A stretch of DNA of 23,253 nt from contig CAIXHJ010000400.1 of the NCBI GenBank assembly GCA_903919165.1, positions 1 through 23,253 on the forward strand, read 5' to 3'. This document shows, piece after piece, positions 6,708-14,127 of the stretch. The notes under the pieces were generated by a model. It had not been told where the DNA came from. It saw only the letters and a list, made by a program, of their open reading frames with translations, and did not search any database. A program made the position numbers and the translations under genes. Every line of letters starts with the position of its first letter. Within the stretch, counting starts at the first letter, position 1. The stretch comes from an uncultured Holophagaceae bacterium (lineage in GTDB: Bacteria > Acidobacteriota > Holophagae > Holophagales > Holophagaceae).

Positions 6708-7381
6708 CCGACCCCAACCACGGTCTCGATGAGGTCGGCGGCCGCCTCGCCGATCTTGGCGCGAACTCGGCGGACGTGGGCATCGATGGTGCGGCTCTCG
6801 CCCAGGTACTCCAGGCCCCAGACCTGTTGGAGGATCTTTTCGCGGGTGAGGACGCGCCGGGGATTGGCCAGGAAATAGGCCAGGAGTTCGAACTCCCGTC
6901 GGGTCAATTCCACCACCTGACCATCCACCCGGGCAGTGTGCATGTCGAGATCGACCGCGATGGGGCCAAAGGCCAACAGGGGGGCGCGCTCGCCGCCCTC
7001 GAAGGGGGCGGCCCTGCGAAGGATGGCCCGAAGGCGCGCGGCCAGTTCCCGGGCGGAGAAGGGCTTGGAGATGTAATCATCCGCCCCGAGTTCAAGGCCC
7101 AACACCCGGTCGATCTCCTCGCTGCGGGCTGTGACCAGCAGCACGGGGAGGGCCCGCAGGTTCGGATGAGTCCGGATGGCGCGCAGCACATCCAGGCCGT
7201 CCATGTCGGGAAGGCTGAGATCCAGCAGGGCGGCATCGAGCTTGGGGCCGGTGGCGTTGAGGGCCAGCAGGGCGTCTCTGCCGGTGCCGACGGGTATCAG
7301 GCTGAACCCTTCCCGGCGGAGGTGCTGTTCCAGGCCCAGCCGGATTTCAGTGTCGTCTTCGAGCAGCAAGATGCGTGGCAT
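6677..7381 (-). CDS. phoB: Phosphate regulon response regulator PhoB
   Basis: A 234-residue OmpR/PhoB-type regulator. The receiver domain (residues 1-120) has the acidic pair Asp9/Asp10 (LLLEDD), the phosphoacceptor Asp54 (LLDLSLPDMDG), Thr84 and Lys106 (ISKPFS). The C-terminal winged helix (about 135-230) contains LTRREFELLAYF, LTREKILQQVWG and the recognition-helix region RTIDAHVRRVRAKIG. ATG at 7379-7381 follows AAGGA at proper distance. It is the last gene of the pstSCAB-phoU-phoB series, 14 nt after phoU, and would be PhoR's phosphorylation target, binding Pho boxes such as that at 13851-13878. Tail-to-tail overlap with phoR leaves no room for an ordinary terminator between them. The assignment relies on the operon, since OmpR-family members are similar to one another. 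Confidence 0.93.
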   Translation of the reverse strand: MPRILLLEDDTEIRLGLEQHLRREGFSLIPVGTGRDALLALNATGPKLDAALLDLSLPDMDGLDVLRAIRTHPNLRALPVLLVTARSEEIDRVLGLELGADDYISKPFSARELAARLRAILRRAAPFEGGERAPLLAFGPIAVDLDMHTARVDGQVVELTRREFELLAYFLANPRRVLTREKILQQVWGLEYLGESRTIDAHVRRVRAKIGEAAADLIETVVGVGYRLGGPADS

Positions 7382-7395
7382 GGGGTCCTTTGTGA

Positions 7396-8061
7396 CTATT
7401 CAACGGGGTTGTCCTGGAGGTAGGTGTGCTTGGCGCTGCGGCCTTCCAGGATGAAGAGGACCTCTTCCGCGATGTTCGTGGCCTGGTCGGCGATGCGCTC
7501 CCAGTTCTTGATGACCAGGATGAGGTGGCTGGCCCGTTCGATGCAGAGGGGATCGGACATCATGAGGCGCAGGAGTTCCCGGTAGATACTGCCGTAGAGT
7601 GCGTCCACGGAATCGTCGGCCTGGATCACCGTGCGGGCCAGGCCCGCATCGCTGCCGATGAAGGAATCCACAGCCATCCGGACCATGCTGCGCGTCTCCT
7701 GCGCCAGGCGCTCCAGCGACCCGCTGGAGAGGATGGGTGGATGCACGTAGGTGGCCCGGCGGGCGATGTTGCAGCAGTGGTCGCCGATGCGCTCCAGCTC
7801 GGGGACGATCTTGAGGCTGGAGGCGATGAGGCGCAGGTCAGTGGCGGCCGGGGCACGCAGGGCGAGCATGTCCACGCAGAGCCGGTCCAGCTTCAGCTCC
7901 CACTCATCCAGATTCCGATCCAGAGCCAGCACCTCGTCGGACTTGGCCCGCGAGCGCTCGCTCAGCGCCTGGCTGGTCAGGTCGATCATCTGCTCGGCCA
8001 GACCGGCCATGGACAGGATGCCATCCCGCAGATCCCTCAGTTCCTGGTCGAATTGACGCAT
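7396..8061 (-). CDS. phoU: Phosphate transport system regulator PhoU
   Basis: A 221-residue all-helical protein with the two tandem PhoU repeats. Metal-cluster motifs are visible in both halves: SLKIVPELERIGDHCCNIARR (residues about 83-103) and LVIKNWERIADQATNIAEE (about 183-201), matching the E-R-I-(G/A)-D core of PhoU. PhoU links the Pst transporter to PhoR and holds the kinase in the inactive state when phosphate is plentiful; it also limits phosphate uptake. Length is close to the normal 220-240. The start ATG shares one base with the pstB stop (TGATG), so translation is coupled. PhoB follows after 14 nt. Confidence 0.96.
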   Translation of the reverse strand: MRQFDQELRDLRDGILSMAGLAEQMIDLTSQALSERSRAKSDEVLALDRNLDEWELKLDRLCVDMLALRAPAATDLRLIASSLKIVPELERIGDHCCNIARRATYVHPPILSSGSLERLAQETRSMVRMAVDSFIGSDAGLARTVIQADDSVDALYGSIYRELLRLMMSDPLCIERASHLILVIKNWERIADQATNIAEEVLFILEGRSAKHTYLQDNPVE

Positions 8062-8966
8062 CAGCCGAACCTCCCTGTGATGTAGTCCTCGGTCATGCGC
8101 TGTCCGGGATTGGTGAACATCTTCTCTGTGAGTCCTGTCTCAATGAGTTTCCCCATCCAGAAGAAGGCCGTGTGGTCACTCACGCGGGCCGCCTGCTGCA
8201 TGTTGTGGGTGACGATCACGATGGTAAAGTCGCGTTTCAGCTCGAGGATGAGTTCCTCGACCCGGGCCGTGGCGATGGGATCCAGGGCCGAACAGGGCTC
8301 GTCCATGAGGATGACCTCGGGACGGACCGCCAGAGTCCGGGCGATGCAGAGGCGCTGCTGCTGGCCGCCCGAAAGGCCCTGGGCCGAATCCTTGAGGCGA
8401 TCCTTGACCTCGTCCCAGAGGCCGGCCCCCATCAGGCTGCGTTCCACGGCCTCCTCGAGGACCTTGGAATTCCCTTCGCCCTGGATCCGAAGCCCGTAGG
8501 CCACGTTCTCGAAGATGGATTTTGGAAAGGGATTGGACTTCTGGAACACCATCCCCGCCCTCTTCCTCAGGGCGATCACATCGGTTTCCGGAGCGTAGAG
8601 GTCCGCGTCTCCCAGCAGCGCGCGACCCTCGATGCGAACATCGTCGATGAGGTCGTTCATGCGGTTGAGGCAGCGCAGCAGGGTGCTCTTCCCGCAACCG
8701 GAGGGCCCGATGAAGGACATGACGGAGTTGCGGGCCACCGAGAGGTTGATGTCGAACAGGGCCTGTTTTTCGCCATAGAAGAGGTTGAGCCGCTCCACCT
8801 TCACCATGATGGGCGCGGTCAGGACCGAGGGATCGGTCAGGGGCAGGTCAGGCTGCTCAAAGGCCGCCGGACGCAGGCCTGATTGTGGAGGAGGCACCGC
8901 CAGGCGCGCAGGTTCCGGTATGGGGCGCGGGTCGTCGATTTCCATCTTCGTGGCTCCGGGTTTCAT
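8061..8966 (-). CDS. pstB: Phosphate ABC transporter ATP-binding protein PstB
   Basis: A 301-residue ABC ATPase that powers phosphate import by PstCA. Walker A GPSGCGKST (residues 87-95), the FQKSNPFPKSIFENVA Q-loop region typical of PstB, the signature LSGGQQQR (198-205), Walker B VILMDEP (218-224) and H-loop His254 (IVTHNM) are all present, and the protein ends in TEDYITGRFG like other PstB proteins. About 50 N-terminal residues before the first ABC strand are extra compared with the usual 250-260-residue PstB and are proline-rich. Start choice is uncertain: ATG 8966 (GGGAG some 12 nt upstream), ATG 8945 (GGAG 8 nt upstream) and ATG 8807 (giving a standard-length protein) are all in frame. 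The gap to pstA is 2 nt, and the stop shares a base with the phoU ATG. Confidence 0.96.
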   Translation of the reverse strand: MKPGATKMEIDDPRPIPEPARLAVPPPQSGLRPAAFEQPDLPLTDPSVLTAPIMVKVERLNLFYGEKQALFDINLSVARNSVMSFIGPSGCGKSTLLRCLNRMNDLIDDVRIEGRALLGDADLYAPETDVIALRKRAGMVFQKSNPFPKSIFENVAYGLRIQGEGNSKVLEEAVERSLMGAGLWDEVKDRLKDSAQGLSGGQQQRLCIARTLAVRPEVILMDEPCSALDPIATARVEELILELKRDFTIVIVTHNMQQAARVSDHTAFFWMGKLIETGLTEKMFTNPGQRMTEDYITGRFG

Positions 8967-8968
8967 GA

Positions 8969-10567
8969 TCAGAAGGTACTCCCACCCAGGCGTGCTCGAA
9001 GCTTGCGCCGGAGGTTCAGTGCGAACAGGTTGAGAATGACCACCACCAGCAAGAGCAGGAAGGCCGTCATGAACACCATGGGCTTGGCCGCCTCGGAATT
9101 GGGGCTCTGGAATCCCACGTCGTAGATGTGGAACCCGAGGTGCATGAATTTCCGGTCGAGATGTAAAAAGGGGAAGCTGCCGTCCATCGGCATGGAAGGG
9201 GCGAGCTTAACCACGCCCGTGAGCATCAGTGGGGCCACTTCGCCAGCGCCGCGGGCGACGGCGAGAATGAGCCCGGTGAGAATGCCAGGAGTGGCGCTTG
9301 GAAGGACGACATTCCAGAGGGTCTGCCACTTGGTGGCGCCCATGGCGAGGCTGGCTTCCCGCTGGGAACGAGCCACGGCGCCCAGGGCCTCTTCGGTGGC
9401 CACCACCACCACGGGCACGGTGAGAAGGGCCAGTGTCAGGGAGGCCCAGAGGATGCCTCCGGTGCCATAGGTCGGCGTGGGGAGGGTTTCGGAGAAGAAG
9501 AGGCTGTCGATGCCCCCACCCACTCCGTAGACGAAGAAGCCGAGACCGAATACGCCGAAGACGATGGAGGGCACGCCCGCCAGGTTGTTCACGGCCACCC
9601 GGACGGCCCGGACCAGCCAGCCTTGCCGCGCGTACTCCCGAAGATAGAGGGCCGTAATCACTCCAAGAGGAACGACGAGTACCGACATCACCAGCACCAT
9701 CATCACGGTGCCGAAGATGGCCGGGAAGATACCGCCCTCGGTGTTGGATTCCCGGGGATCATCCGCCACGAACTCCCAGAGGCGCGACAGGTAGACGCCC
9801 AGCTTGCCAAAGGGTGTCATGGCGTTGGCCGGGACGACCCGCACGACGCTGCCCAGGGGGCAATCCTTGGTCTGTCCATCGGCGGTTTGCAGACCCAGGG
9901 TCCAGGCCCTAGCCTGGGCGCGGGATTGCTCCAGGCTGGCCTGCAACTGGTCGTAGGCCGTCTGAAGGTCGGCTGCCTTGGCGTCCAGGGCCTGGAGCCC
10001 GGCCGTGTCGCCTCCTGCCTCCAGTTTGCGGCGGGAGAGCCGCACCCGCTCAATGCGTTGATTGAGGTCGCCGACCCGCCCCTTCTCGATGGAATGGATC
10101 TGGCGCCTCAACCTGCCGGCTTCGGGCAGACGGTTCAGGGCTTCGGAAAAGGCGGCAGGGCCCGTGGCGACCACCCGACCCTCATGGCTGAGGGAGACGA
10201 TCCGTCCGATGAAGGGACCGTATTCCAGCCGTTCGATGAGGATGGCATCCTTGGGAAACGTGGGCGCGGCCAGACCGGCGGTCGGGATCCAGCGGAAGTC
10301 TTGGCCAAAAATGTCCCGGTTCCCGACCCGGAATTGAATTTTGGCGGTCTCTTCTCCGCGAGCCGGTTCCTGGCCCGTGATCTCCCCGAGCACGGGGCCT
10401 GTCGCGGTCTGCACCTGGACCAGCGGACGGGGCCAGAAATACCCCATGCCCTTGGCCGCGAGGTAGCCCACGAGGCCGAGGATCATGGCCAGGCAGAAGG
10501 CCAGCGTGGTGCCCGAAAGCCATACGAAGACCCCGCCCCTCCGGAAGCTTTCGACCAGGCGGCTCAT
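8969..10567 (-). CDS. pstA: Phosphate ABC transporter permease PstA, long form with inserted extracytoplasmic domain
   Basis: A 532-residue permease, nearly twice the size of enterobacterial PstA (about 300). Helix 1 lies at about residues 15-40. Residues 45-265 then form an extra domain before the standard permease core starts at about 278 (GGIFPAIFGTVMMVL). The core shows the EAA-loop region with ASLAMGATKWQTLWNVVLP, which docks on PstB. Within the insert, residues 137-223 are a heptad-rich, Glu/Arg/Leu stretch that looks like a coiled coil, flanked by beta-like segments. Helix orientation places the insert outside the cytoplasm. Long PstA proteins with such an N-terminal region exist in gamma-proteobacteria such as Pseudomonas and Vibrio; the role of the insert is unknown to me. 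Its ATG shares one base with the pstC stop (TGATG). Confidence 0.94.
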   Translation of the reverse strand: MSRLVESFRRGGVFVWLSGTTLAFCLAMILGLVGYLAAKGMGYFWPRPLVQVQTATGPVLGEITGQEPARGEETAKIQFRVGNRDIFGQDFRWIPTAGLAAPTFPKDAILIERLEYGPFIGRIVSLSHEGRVVATGPAAFSEALNRLPEAGRLRRQIHSIEKGRVGDLNQRIERVRLSRRKLEAGGDTAGLQALDAKAADLQTAYDQLQASLEQSRAQARAWTLGLQTADGQTKDCPLGSVVRVVPANAMTPFGKLGVYLSRLWEFVADDPRESNTEGGIFPAIFGTVMMVLVMSVLVVPLGVITALYLREYARQGWLVRAVRVAVNNLAGVPSIVFGVFGLGFFVYGVGGGIDSLFFSETLPTPTYGTGGILWASLTLALLTVPVVVVATEEALGAVARSQREASLAMGATKWQTLWNVVLPSATPGILTGLILAVARGAGEVAPLMLTGVVKLAPSMPMDGSFPFLHLDRKFMHLGFHIYDVGFQSPNSEAAKPMVFMTAFLLLLVVVILNLFALNLRRKLRARLGGSTF

Positions 10568-12738
10568 CAGATGGACTCGTAGCGGCGGCGGAGGCGCTGG
10601 CGTACCAGCTCCGCGACGGTGTTGAGGATGAACGTGAAGATGAAAAGCAGGAAAGCGGCCAGGAAGAGCACCCGATAGAGGGTGCCATGCAGTGGAGCCT
10701 CTGGGATCTCGACCGCGATGTTGGCGCTGAGGGTCCGCATGCCGTTGAAGGGGCTCCAGTCCATGATGGGTGTGTTGCCTGTGGCCATGAGCACGATCAT
10801 CGTTTCCCCGATGGCCCGTCCCAGGCCCACCATCGTCGCCGAGAATATGCCGGGGCTGGCGGTGGGAAGCACGACGCGCCAGGCCGTCTGCCAGGGGCTG
10901 GCTCCGCAGGCCAGGCTGGCCGAAGTGAGGGAACGGGGCACGCTGGATAGGGCGTCCTCGCTGATGGTGAAGATGATGGGAATGACTGCGAAGCCCATGG
11001 CGAAGCCCACCACGATGCTGTTGCGCTGATCGTAGGTGATGCCCATGGCCGATTGGAGCCAGGTGCGGTAGCTGCCGCCCATGGCCAGGCGCTCGATCCA
11101 GGGACCGGACAGGCTGGCCAGCCAGACGCCTGTGAGCAGCACGGGCACCATCCAGAGTACTTCCCGCCCACTTCCGAAGGCATTGCGGAAGGGCTGGGGT
11201 AGCTTTCCCCAGAAGGGCATGATCATCAGGGCGAGCAGGAACACCACGAAGGGGTAAATGAAGACTTCGACGGCCATCCGTTCGAACAGGGGGGCGATCA
11301 CGAGGCCCGCCAGGAAGCCGAGGACGACGGAAGGAAGGGCCGCCATGATCTCCACGGTGGGTTTGATGGCGTTCTTCAACCGCGCCGTGGCGAACTGGGA
11401 GGTGTAGAGCGCGCCGAGGACCGCCAGGGGGAAGGCGAAGAGCATGGCGTAGAGGGTGCCCTTGAGCGTGCCGAAGACCAGCGGCACAAGGCTGAATTTG
11501 GGTTCGAAGTCGTCAGTTCCGCCGGTGCTCTGCCAGACGTACTCGGGCTTCTCGTAGCCCTCGTAGTGCGTCTTCCCCCAGAGGAGGCCAAAACTGACTT
11601 CCGGATGGGGGGCATCCAGGGACCAGAGGTGAAGGGCTCCACTGTCCGCGTTGGCATGGAGGATCAGGTCACCCCTCGGCGCCAGGGCTGCGATCCCCAG
11701 GCCGTCAAGGTGGGCTGAGAACATGCGGCGTTCCGTGGTCAAGTGATCCACCACCGCCCCTGTGCCAGTCCAGGCGAGAAAGCGCTTGTCCCGCTGGCTG
11801 GCCTGGAATCCGAGCACGGGTCCGTCAAGGCGGAGGAAGTCATGGAAGGCCTGAAGCTGGAAGACCTCCTTCACCCGGACCCGCTGGTAGGCGGCCAGCC
11901 TCCCTTTAGCGCCACCGACCAGGAGGCTGGATTGACCCAGTGCGAATCCCAGGGATTGGATGGGTTCTGCGAAATCCGCGGAGGAGAGGATGCGGCCGCT
12001 CTCCGGATCAAGGTCCATCAGACGGCCTTCCCGCGTACCCACGAAGAGGTCCTTCCCGTCCGAACTCCAGAAGGCGGCCGTGGGATGCAGGGTAGGATCC
12101 TGCGTGATGGGTTTCCAGGCCAAGGGCGAGGTGGCATCGAGGGGCGTCTCGGTCCACACCAACCCGTCTTGGAGGAGGGCGACGAGCCGCAGGGTGGACC
12201 CCCCCCCCAGACCACCGGCCTCCAGGATCCTGAAGTGAAGGAGGCTGTCGGGCAACTTCTCCAGCGAAAGCCCACCCTGCCAGTTGGGTTCCAGAGTCCA
12301 TCGGGACGGATCGTTCTCGCCGGCTGGCTTGGACCAGGCCATATGGCCAAGGAACAGACGACCATCGGCCCCGATGACTATGGATTCCCCCCGCGGATTG
12401 GGGGGCGTGAACAGGCGCCAAGGCAGGACAGGTCCCTCCTTAGGAACCGGGAGCGCCGTGCCCTCAGGGAACCGGAAAGCCTTCAACCCCTCGGTCGGGG
12501 AGGCAAGCACGACGGTCTTTCCGGATTCGTCCAGCCAGGCGCCGCCGGAGCGAGGTGCCAGGAGGGTCCCGAGGGACTTGGACTGCGGCGGGATGAAGAG
12601 GGGAAGAGATTCTTTCAGGATGAACAGGAGCATGGCCAGTACGGCGCCGATGATCAGGAGGCCACCGGTGGAAATGGTGAAGGCCATGAACCGGTCTACG
12701 CGTTTGGCGCGGGCCTGATGTGAAGGGATGCTCGGCAT
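10567..12738 (-). CDS. pstC: Phosphate ABC transporter permease PstC, long form with a propeller-like insert
   Basis: A 723-residue permease, more than twice enterobacterial PstC (about 320). After a first helix (residues 19-45) there are about 370 extra residues (50-415) built of short strands with repeating motifs such as SSDGKDLFVGTREGRLMDLD and GDLILHANADSGALHLWSLD, which read like WD40/beta-propeller blades. The permease core begins at about 418 (LVFGTLKGTLYAML) and contains the EAA-type cytoplasmic loop LACGASPWQTAWRVVLP (609-625) and GRAIGETMIVLMATGN (640-655). The insert should face the periplasm. Long PstC proteins are known in Pseudomonas-type pst operons, so this is a recognised but functionally obscure variant. 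ATG 12738 is separated from pstS by 89 bp containing a hairpin. Confident as PstC; the fold of the insert is inferred from repeat pattern only. Confidence 0.94.
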   Translation of the reverse strand: MPSIPSHQARAKRVDRFMAFTISTGGLLIIGAVLAMLLFILKESLPLFIPPQSKSLGTLLAPRSGGAWLDESGKTVVLASPTEGLKAFRFPEGTALPVPKEGPVLPWRLFTPPNPRGESIVIGADGRLFLGHMAWSKPAGENDPSRWTLEPNWQGGLSLEKLPDSLLHFRILEAGGLGGGSTLRLVALLQDGLVWTETPLDATSPLAWKPITQDPTLHPTAAFWSSDGKDLFVGTREGRLMDLDPESGRILSSADFAEPIQSLGFALGQSSLLVGGAKGRLAAYQRVRVKEVFQLQAFHDFLRLDGPVLGFQASQRDKRFLAWTGTGAVVDHLTTERRMFSAHLDGLGIAALAPRGDLILHANADSGALHLWSLDAPHPEVSFGLLWGKTHYEGYEKPEYVWQSTGGTDDFEPKFSLVPLVFGTLKGTLYAMLFAFPLAVLGALYTSQFATARLKNAIKPTVEIMAALPSVVLGFLAGLVIAPLFERMAVEVFIYPFVVFLLALMIMPFWGKLPQPFRNAFGSGREVLWMVPVLLTGVWLASLSGPWIERLAMGGSYRTWLQSAMGITYDQRNSIVVGFAMGFAVIPIIFTISEDALSSVPRSLTSASLACGASPWQTAWRVVLPTASPGIFSATMVGLGRAIGETMIVLMATGNTPIMDWSPFNGMRTLSANIAVEIPEAPLHGTLYRVLFLAAFLLFIFTFILNTVAELVRQRLRRRYESI

Positions 12739-12787
12739 GTCGTCTCGTCAAGAAAACGGTCAGGAATGGCCCCGGTCAATAAACGGA

Positions 12788-12812
12788 CGTGCCGGAGGAA
12801 TCCCCCGGCACG
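12788..12812 (-). terminator. Intercistronic hairpin between pstS and pstC
   Basis: CGTGCCGG at 12788-12795 and CCGGCACG at 12805-12812 are exact inverted complements, giving an 8-bp GC-rich stem. With one A-C mismatch it extends by 2 bp to a 3-nt AAT loop. It starts 15 nt after the pstS stop and is followed, in the direction of transcription, by a short T-rich stretch (CCGTTTATTG), not a full T-tract. The likely role is an RNA-stabilising or attenuating element that keeps pstS mRNA more abundant than the downstream permease message, as is common for binding-protein genes. Confidence 0.6.
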
Positions 12813-12827
12813 CCGCGTCGAGCATGA

Positions 12828-13802
12828 CTAATTCAGGATCGCGACCTGCTCGGCTTCCATCTTGGCGGTGAGGGGGAGGAATCCATCCTTCACCACGATC
12901 TCCTGGCCTTCCCTGCTGAGCGCGAACTTCAGGAATTCCCGGGTCAGGGGGTCGATGGGCTTCTTGGGATCCTTGTTGATGTAGATGTAGAGGTAGCGGG
13001 AAATGGGGTACTTTCCGCTCAAAGCGTTCTCATAGGTGGTCTCGAAGGCTGCGCCCCCGTTCTTGTTCTGATCAGATATGGGAACGGCCCGGACCTCCGA
13101 GGTCGCGTAGCCGATGCCGCTGTAGCCGATGGCGAACCGGTCGGAACCGACGCTTTGCACCACGGAAGAGGATCCGGGCTGTTCCTTCACGGAATCCTTG
13201 TAGTCGCCCTTGAAGAGCGCGTGCTCCTTGAAGTAGCCGTAGGTGCCGCTGGCGCTGTTGCGGCCGTAGATGCTGATGGTTCGGCTGGCGAATTCTCCCG
13301 TCAGACCCAGATCACCCCAGGTCTTGATGTCATTGGCGTATCCGCCCTTGCGGCCCTTGGAGAAAATGGCATCCACCTGCTGCATGCTCAGGGACTTGAT
13401 GGGATTGCTCTTGTTCACGAACACGGCCAGGGTGTCGATGGCCACGGCCACCTTGGTGGGCTTGTAGCCGAATTTCTTCTCAAACTTGTCGCTTTCCTCG
13501 GACTTCATTTCCCGGCTCATGGGGCCCAGCTGGCTGGTGCTCTCGATGAGGGCCGGTGGCGCGGTGGTGGAGCCCTTGCCTTCCACCTGGATCTTCACGT
13601 TGGGGTATTTCTTATTGAACCCTTCGACCCAGTAGGCCATGAGGTTGTTCAGGGTGTCGGAACCGATGGAGTTCAGGTTCCCGCTGATGCCCGAGACTTG
13701 CTTGTAGGTGGAGACCTTGGGGTCCACCTTGATGGTCTGGGCGCTGGCGGACATGCCGACCAGGGCGGCCAAGACGGTTTGAGCCAGGATTCGGATCCTC
13801 AT
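12828..13802 (-). CDS. pstS: Periplasmic phosphate-binding protein PstS
   Basis: A 324-residue substrate-binding protein that captures phosphate in the periplasm and delivers it to PstCA. The N-terminus is a clean signal peptide (MRIRILAQ, a hydrophobic core, then ASA before QTIKVD). The phosphate-site motifs include GSDTLNNLMAYW near the start, GKGSTTAPPALIEST, and GRNSASGTYGYFKEHAL in the middle, which carries the Ser/Gly phosphate-contact region. The start is the ATG at 13802, because a strong AAGGAGG ribosome binding site sits 5-6 nt before it; the in-frame ATG at 13817 would overlap that site. No lipobox cysteine is seen, so it should be a soluble periplasmic protein. It is the first gene of the operon, with a Pho-box-like element about 50 bp upstream. 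Confidence 0.96.
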   Translation of the reverse strand: MRIRILAQTVLAALVGMSASAQTIKVDPKVSTYKQVSGISGNLNSIGSDTLNNLMAYWVEGFNKKYPNVKIQVEGKGSTTAPPALIESTSQLGPMSREMKSEESDKFEKKFGYKPTKVAVAIDTLAVFVNKSNPIKSLSMQQVDAIFSKGRKGGYANDIKTWGDLGLTGEFASRTISIYGRNSASGTYGYFKEHALFKGDYKDSVKEQPGSSSVVQSVGSDRFAIGYSGIGYATSEVRAVPISDQNKNGGAAFETTYENALSGKYPISRYLYIYINKDPKKPIDPLTREFLKFALSREGQEIVVKDGFLPLTAKMEAEQVAILN

Positions 13803-13850
13803 GGATGCCTCCTTCATGGCTCTGATGCTGAGTCCCCTGGGTGAAGGCCC

Positions 13851-13878
13851 TTGTTACGGTGTGTGACATCCCTGTAAC
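13851..13878 (+). promoter_or_regulatory. Putative Pho box: three TGTNAC half-sites
   Basis: TTGTTAC at 13851-13857, GTGTGAC at 13861-13867 and CTGTAAC at 13872-13878 form three direct repeats of TGTNAC with starts 10 and 11 bp apart, one helical turn. This is the layout of PhoB sites (two or more CTGTNAT-type repeats in 11-bp register). It lies about 50 bp upstream of the pstS ATG, where PhoB would activate the pst operon. On the plus strand the repeats read in the E. coli sense toward the RNase gene; on the minus strand they read GTNACA toward pstS. Which direction is activated cannot be settled from the sequence. Confidence 0.6.
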
Positions 13879-13895
13879 TTCCCCCCAGAAGTGGC

Positions 13896-13924
13896 TTGCC
13901 CTGGAGGAAATAACTGTGTCTAAT
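13896..13924 (+). promoter_or_regulatory. Candidate sigma-70 promoter for rng-zip-lptD
   Basis: TTGCCC at 13896-13901 (four of six to TTGACA), a 17-bp spacer, and TCTAAT at 13919-13924 (five of six to TATAAT). Transcription would begin near 13931, leaving a leader of about 195 nt before the chosen start of the RNase gene. The Pho-box repeats end 17 bp upstream of the -35 element, so one regulator could influence both divergent units. Confidence 0.45.
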
Positions 13925-14127
13925 GCTTGAAGATCCCGCGGGTTGATCGAGGCACCGCCGCTTCCCGAGGATCGCGACCATCCCGATTTCTCCCTACGGG
14001 TGGCCGAAGCCAGGGCAGGGCCCCCTTCGGTTTCCCGATCCACCATCCCAAGACACCCAACCCCAGGGCCGCTGAGCCTGCCGGGCGTAAGCCGCAGCCA
14101 GGAGCCTGGGCCCCTAGAGGAGCCTCC

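Larger units (their letters stand above)
13803..14127. other. Divergent intergenic region between pstS and the RNase E/G gene
   Basis: This 325-bp region has no convincing gene. Next to pstS it holds that gene's ribosome binding site, then the three Pho-box half-sites (13851-13878). A candidate plus-strand promoter follows (13896-13924), then a transcribed leader of roughly 195 nt for the RNase gene. The leader contains possible short stems, for example CCCAGG at 14062-14067 with CCTGGG at 14105-14110, and CTG-CGG (14079-14085) with CCG-CAG (14093-14098), the left arm interrupted by a bulged C. The open frame that runs from the TTG at 13927 into the RNase gene has low-complexity, Pro/Arg-rich content unlike the protein and starts before the predicted transcript start, so I do not treat it as coding. 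Confidence 0.6.

Noticed and set aside
9623..10582. A 319-codon plus-strand open frame opposite pstA
   Set aside because: Antisense shadow of a confident permease gene; composition is His/Gly/Glu-rich without structure.
11743..12723. A 326-codon plus-strand open frame opposite the pstC insert
   Set aside because: Antisense to continuous pstC coding sequence with typical repeat motifs; no family features in the shadow frame.
12788..12812. The pstS-pstC hairpin as a full intrinsic terminator
   Set aside because: The downstream T-stretch is short and interrupted, and pstCAB-phoU-phoB need transcription from upstream; an attenuator or stabiliser is more likely.
13927..14127. An N-terminal extension of RNase E/G starting at the TTG at 13927
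   Set aside because: It starts before the predicted transcript start, lacks a ribosome binding site, and gives Pro/Arg-rich sequence before the normal family start MINATDPEE.
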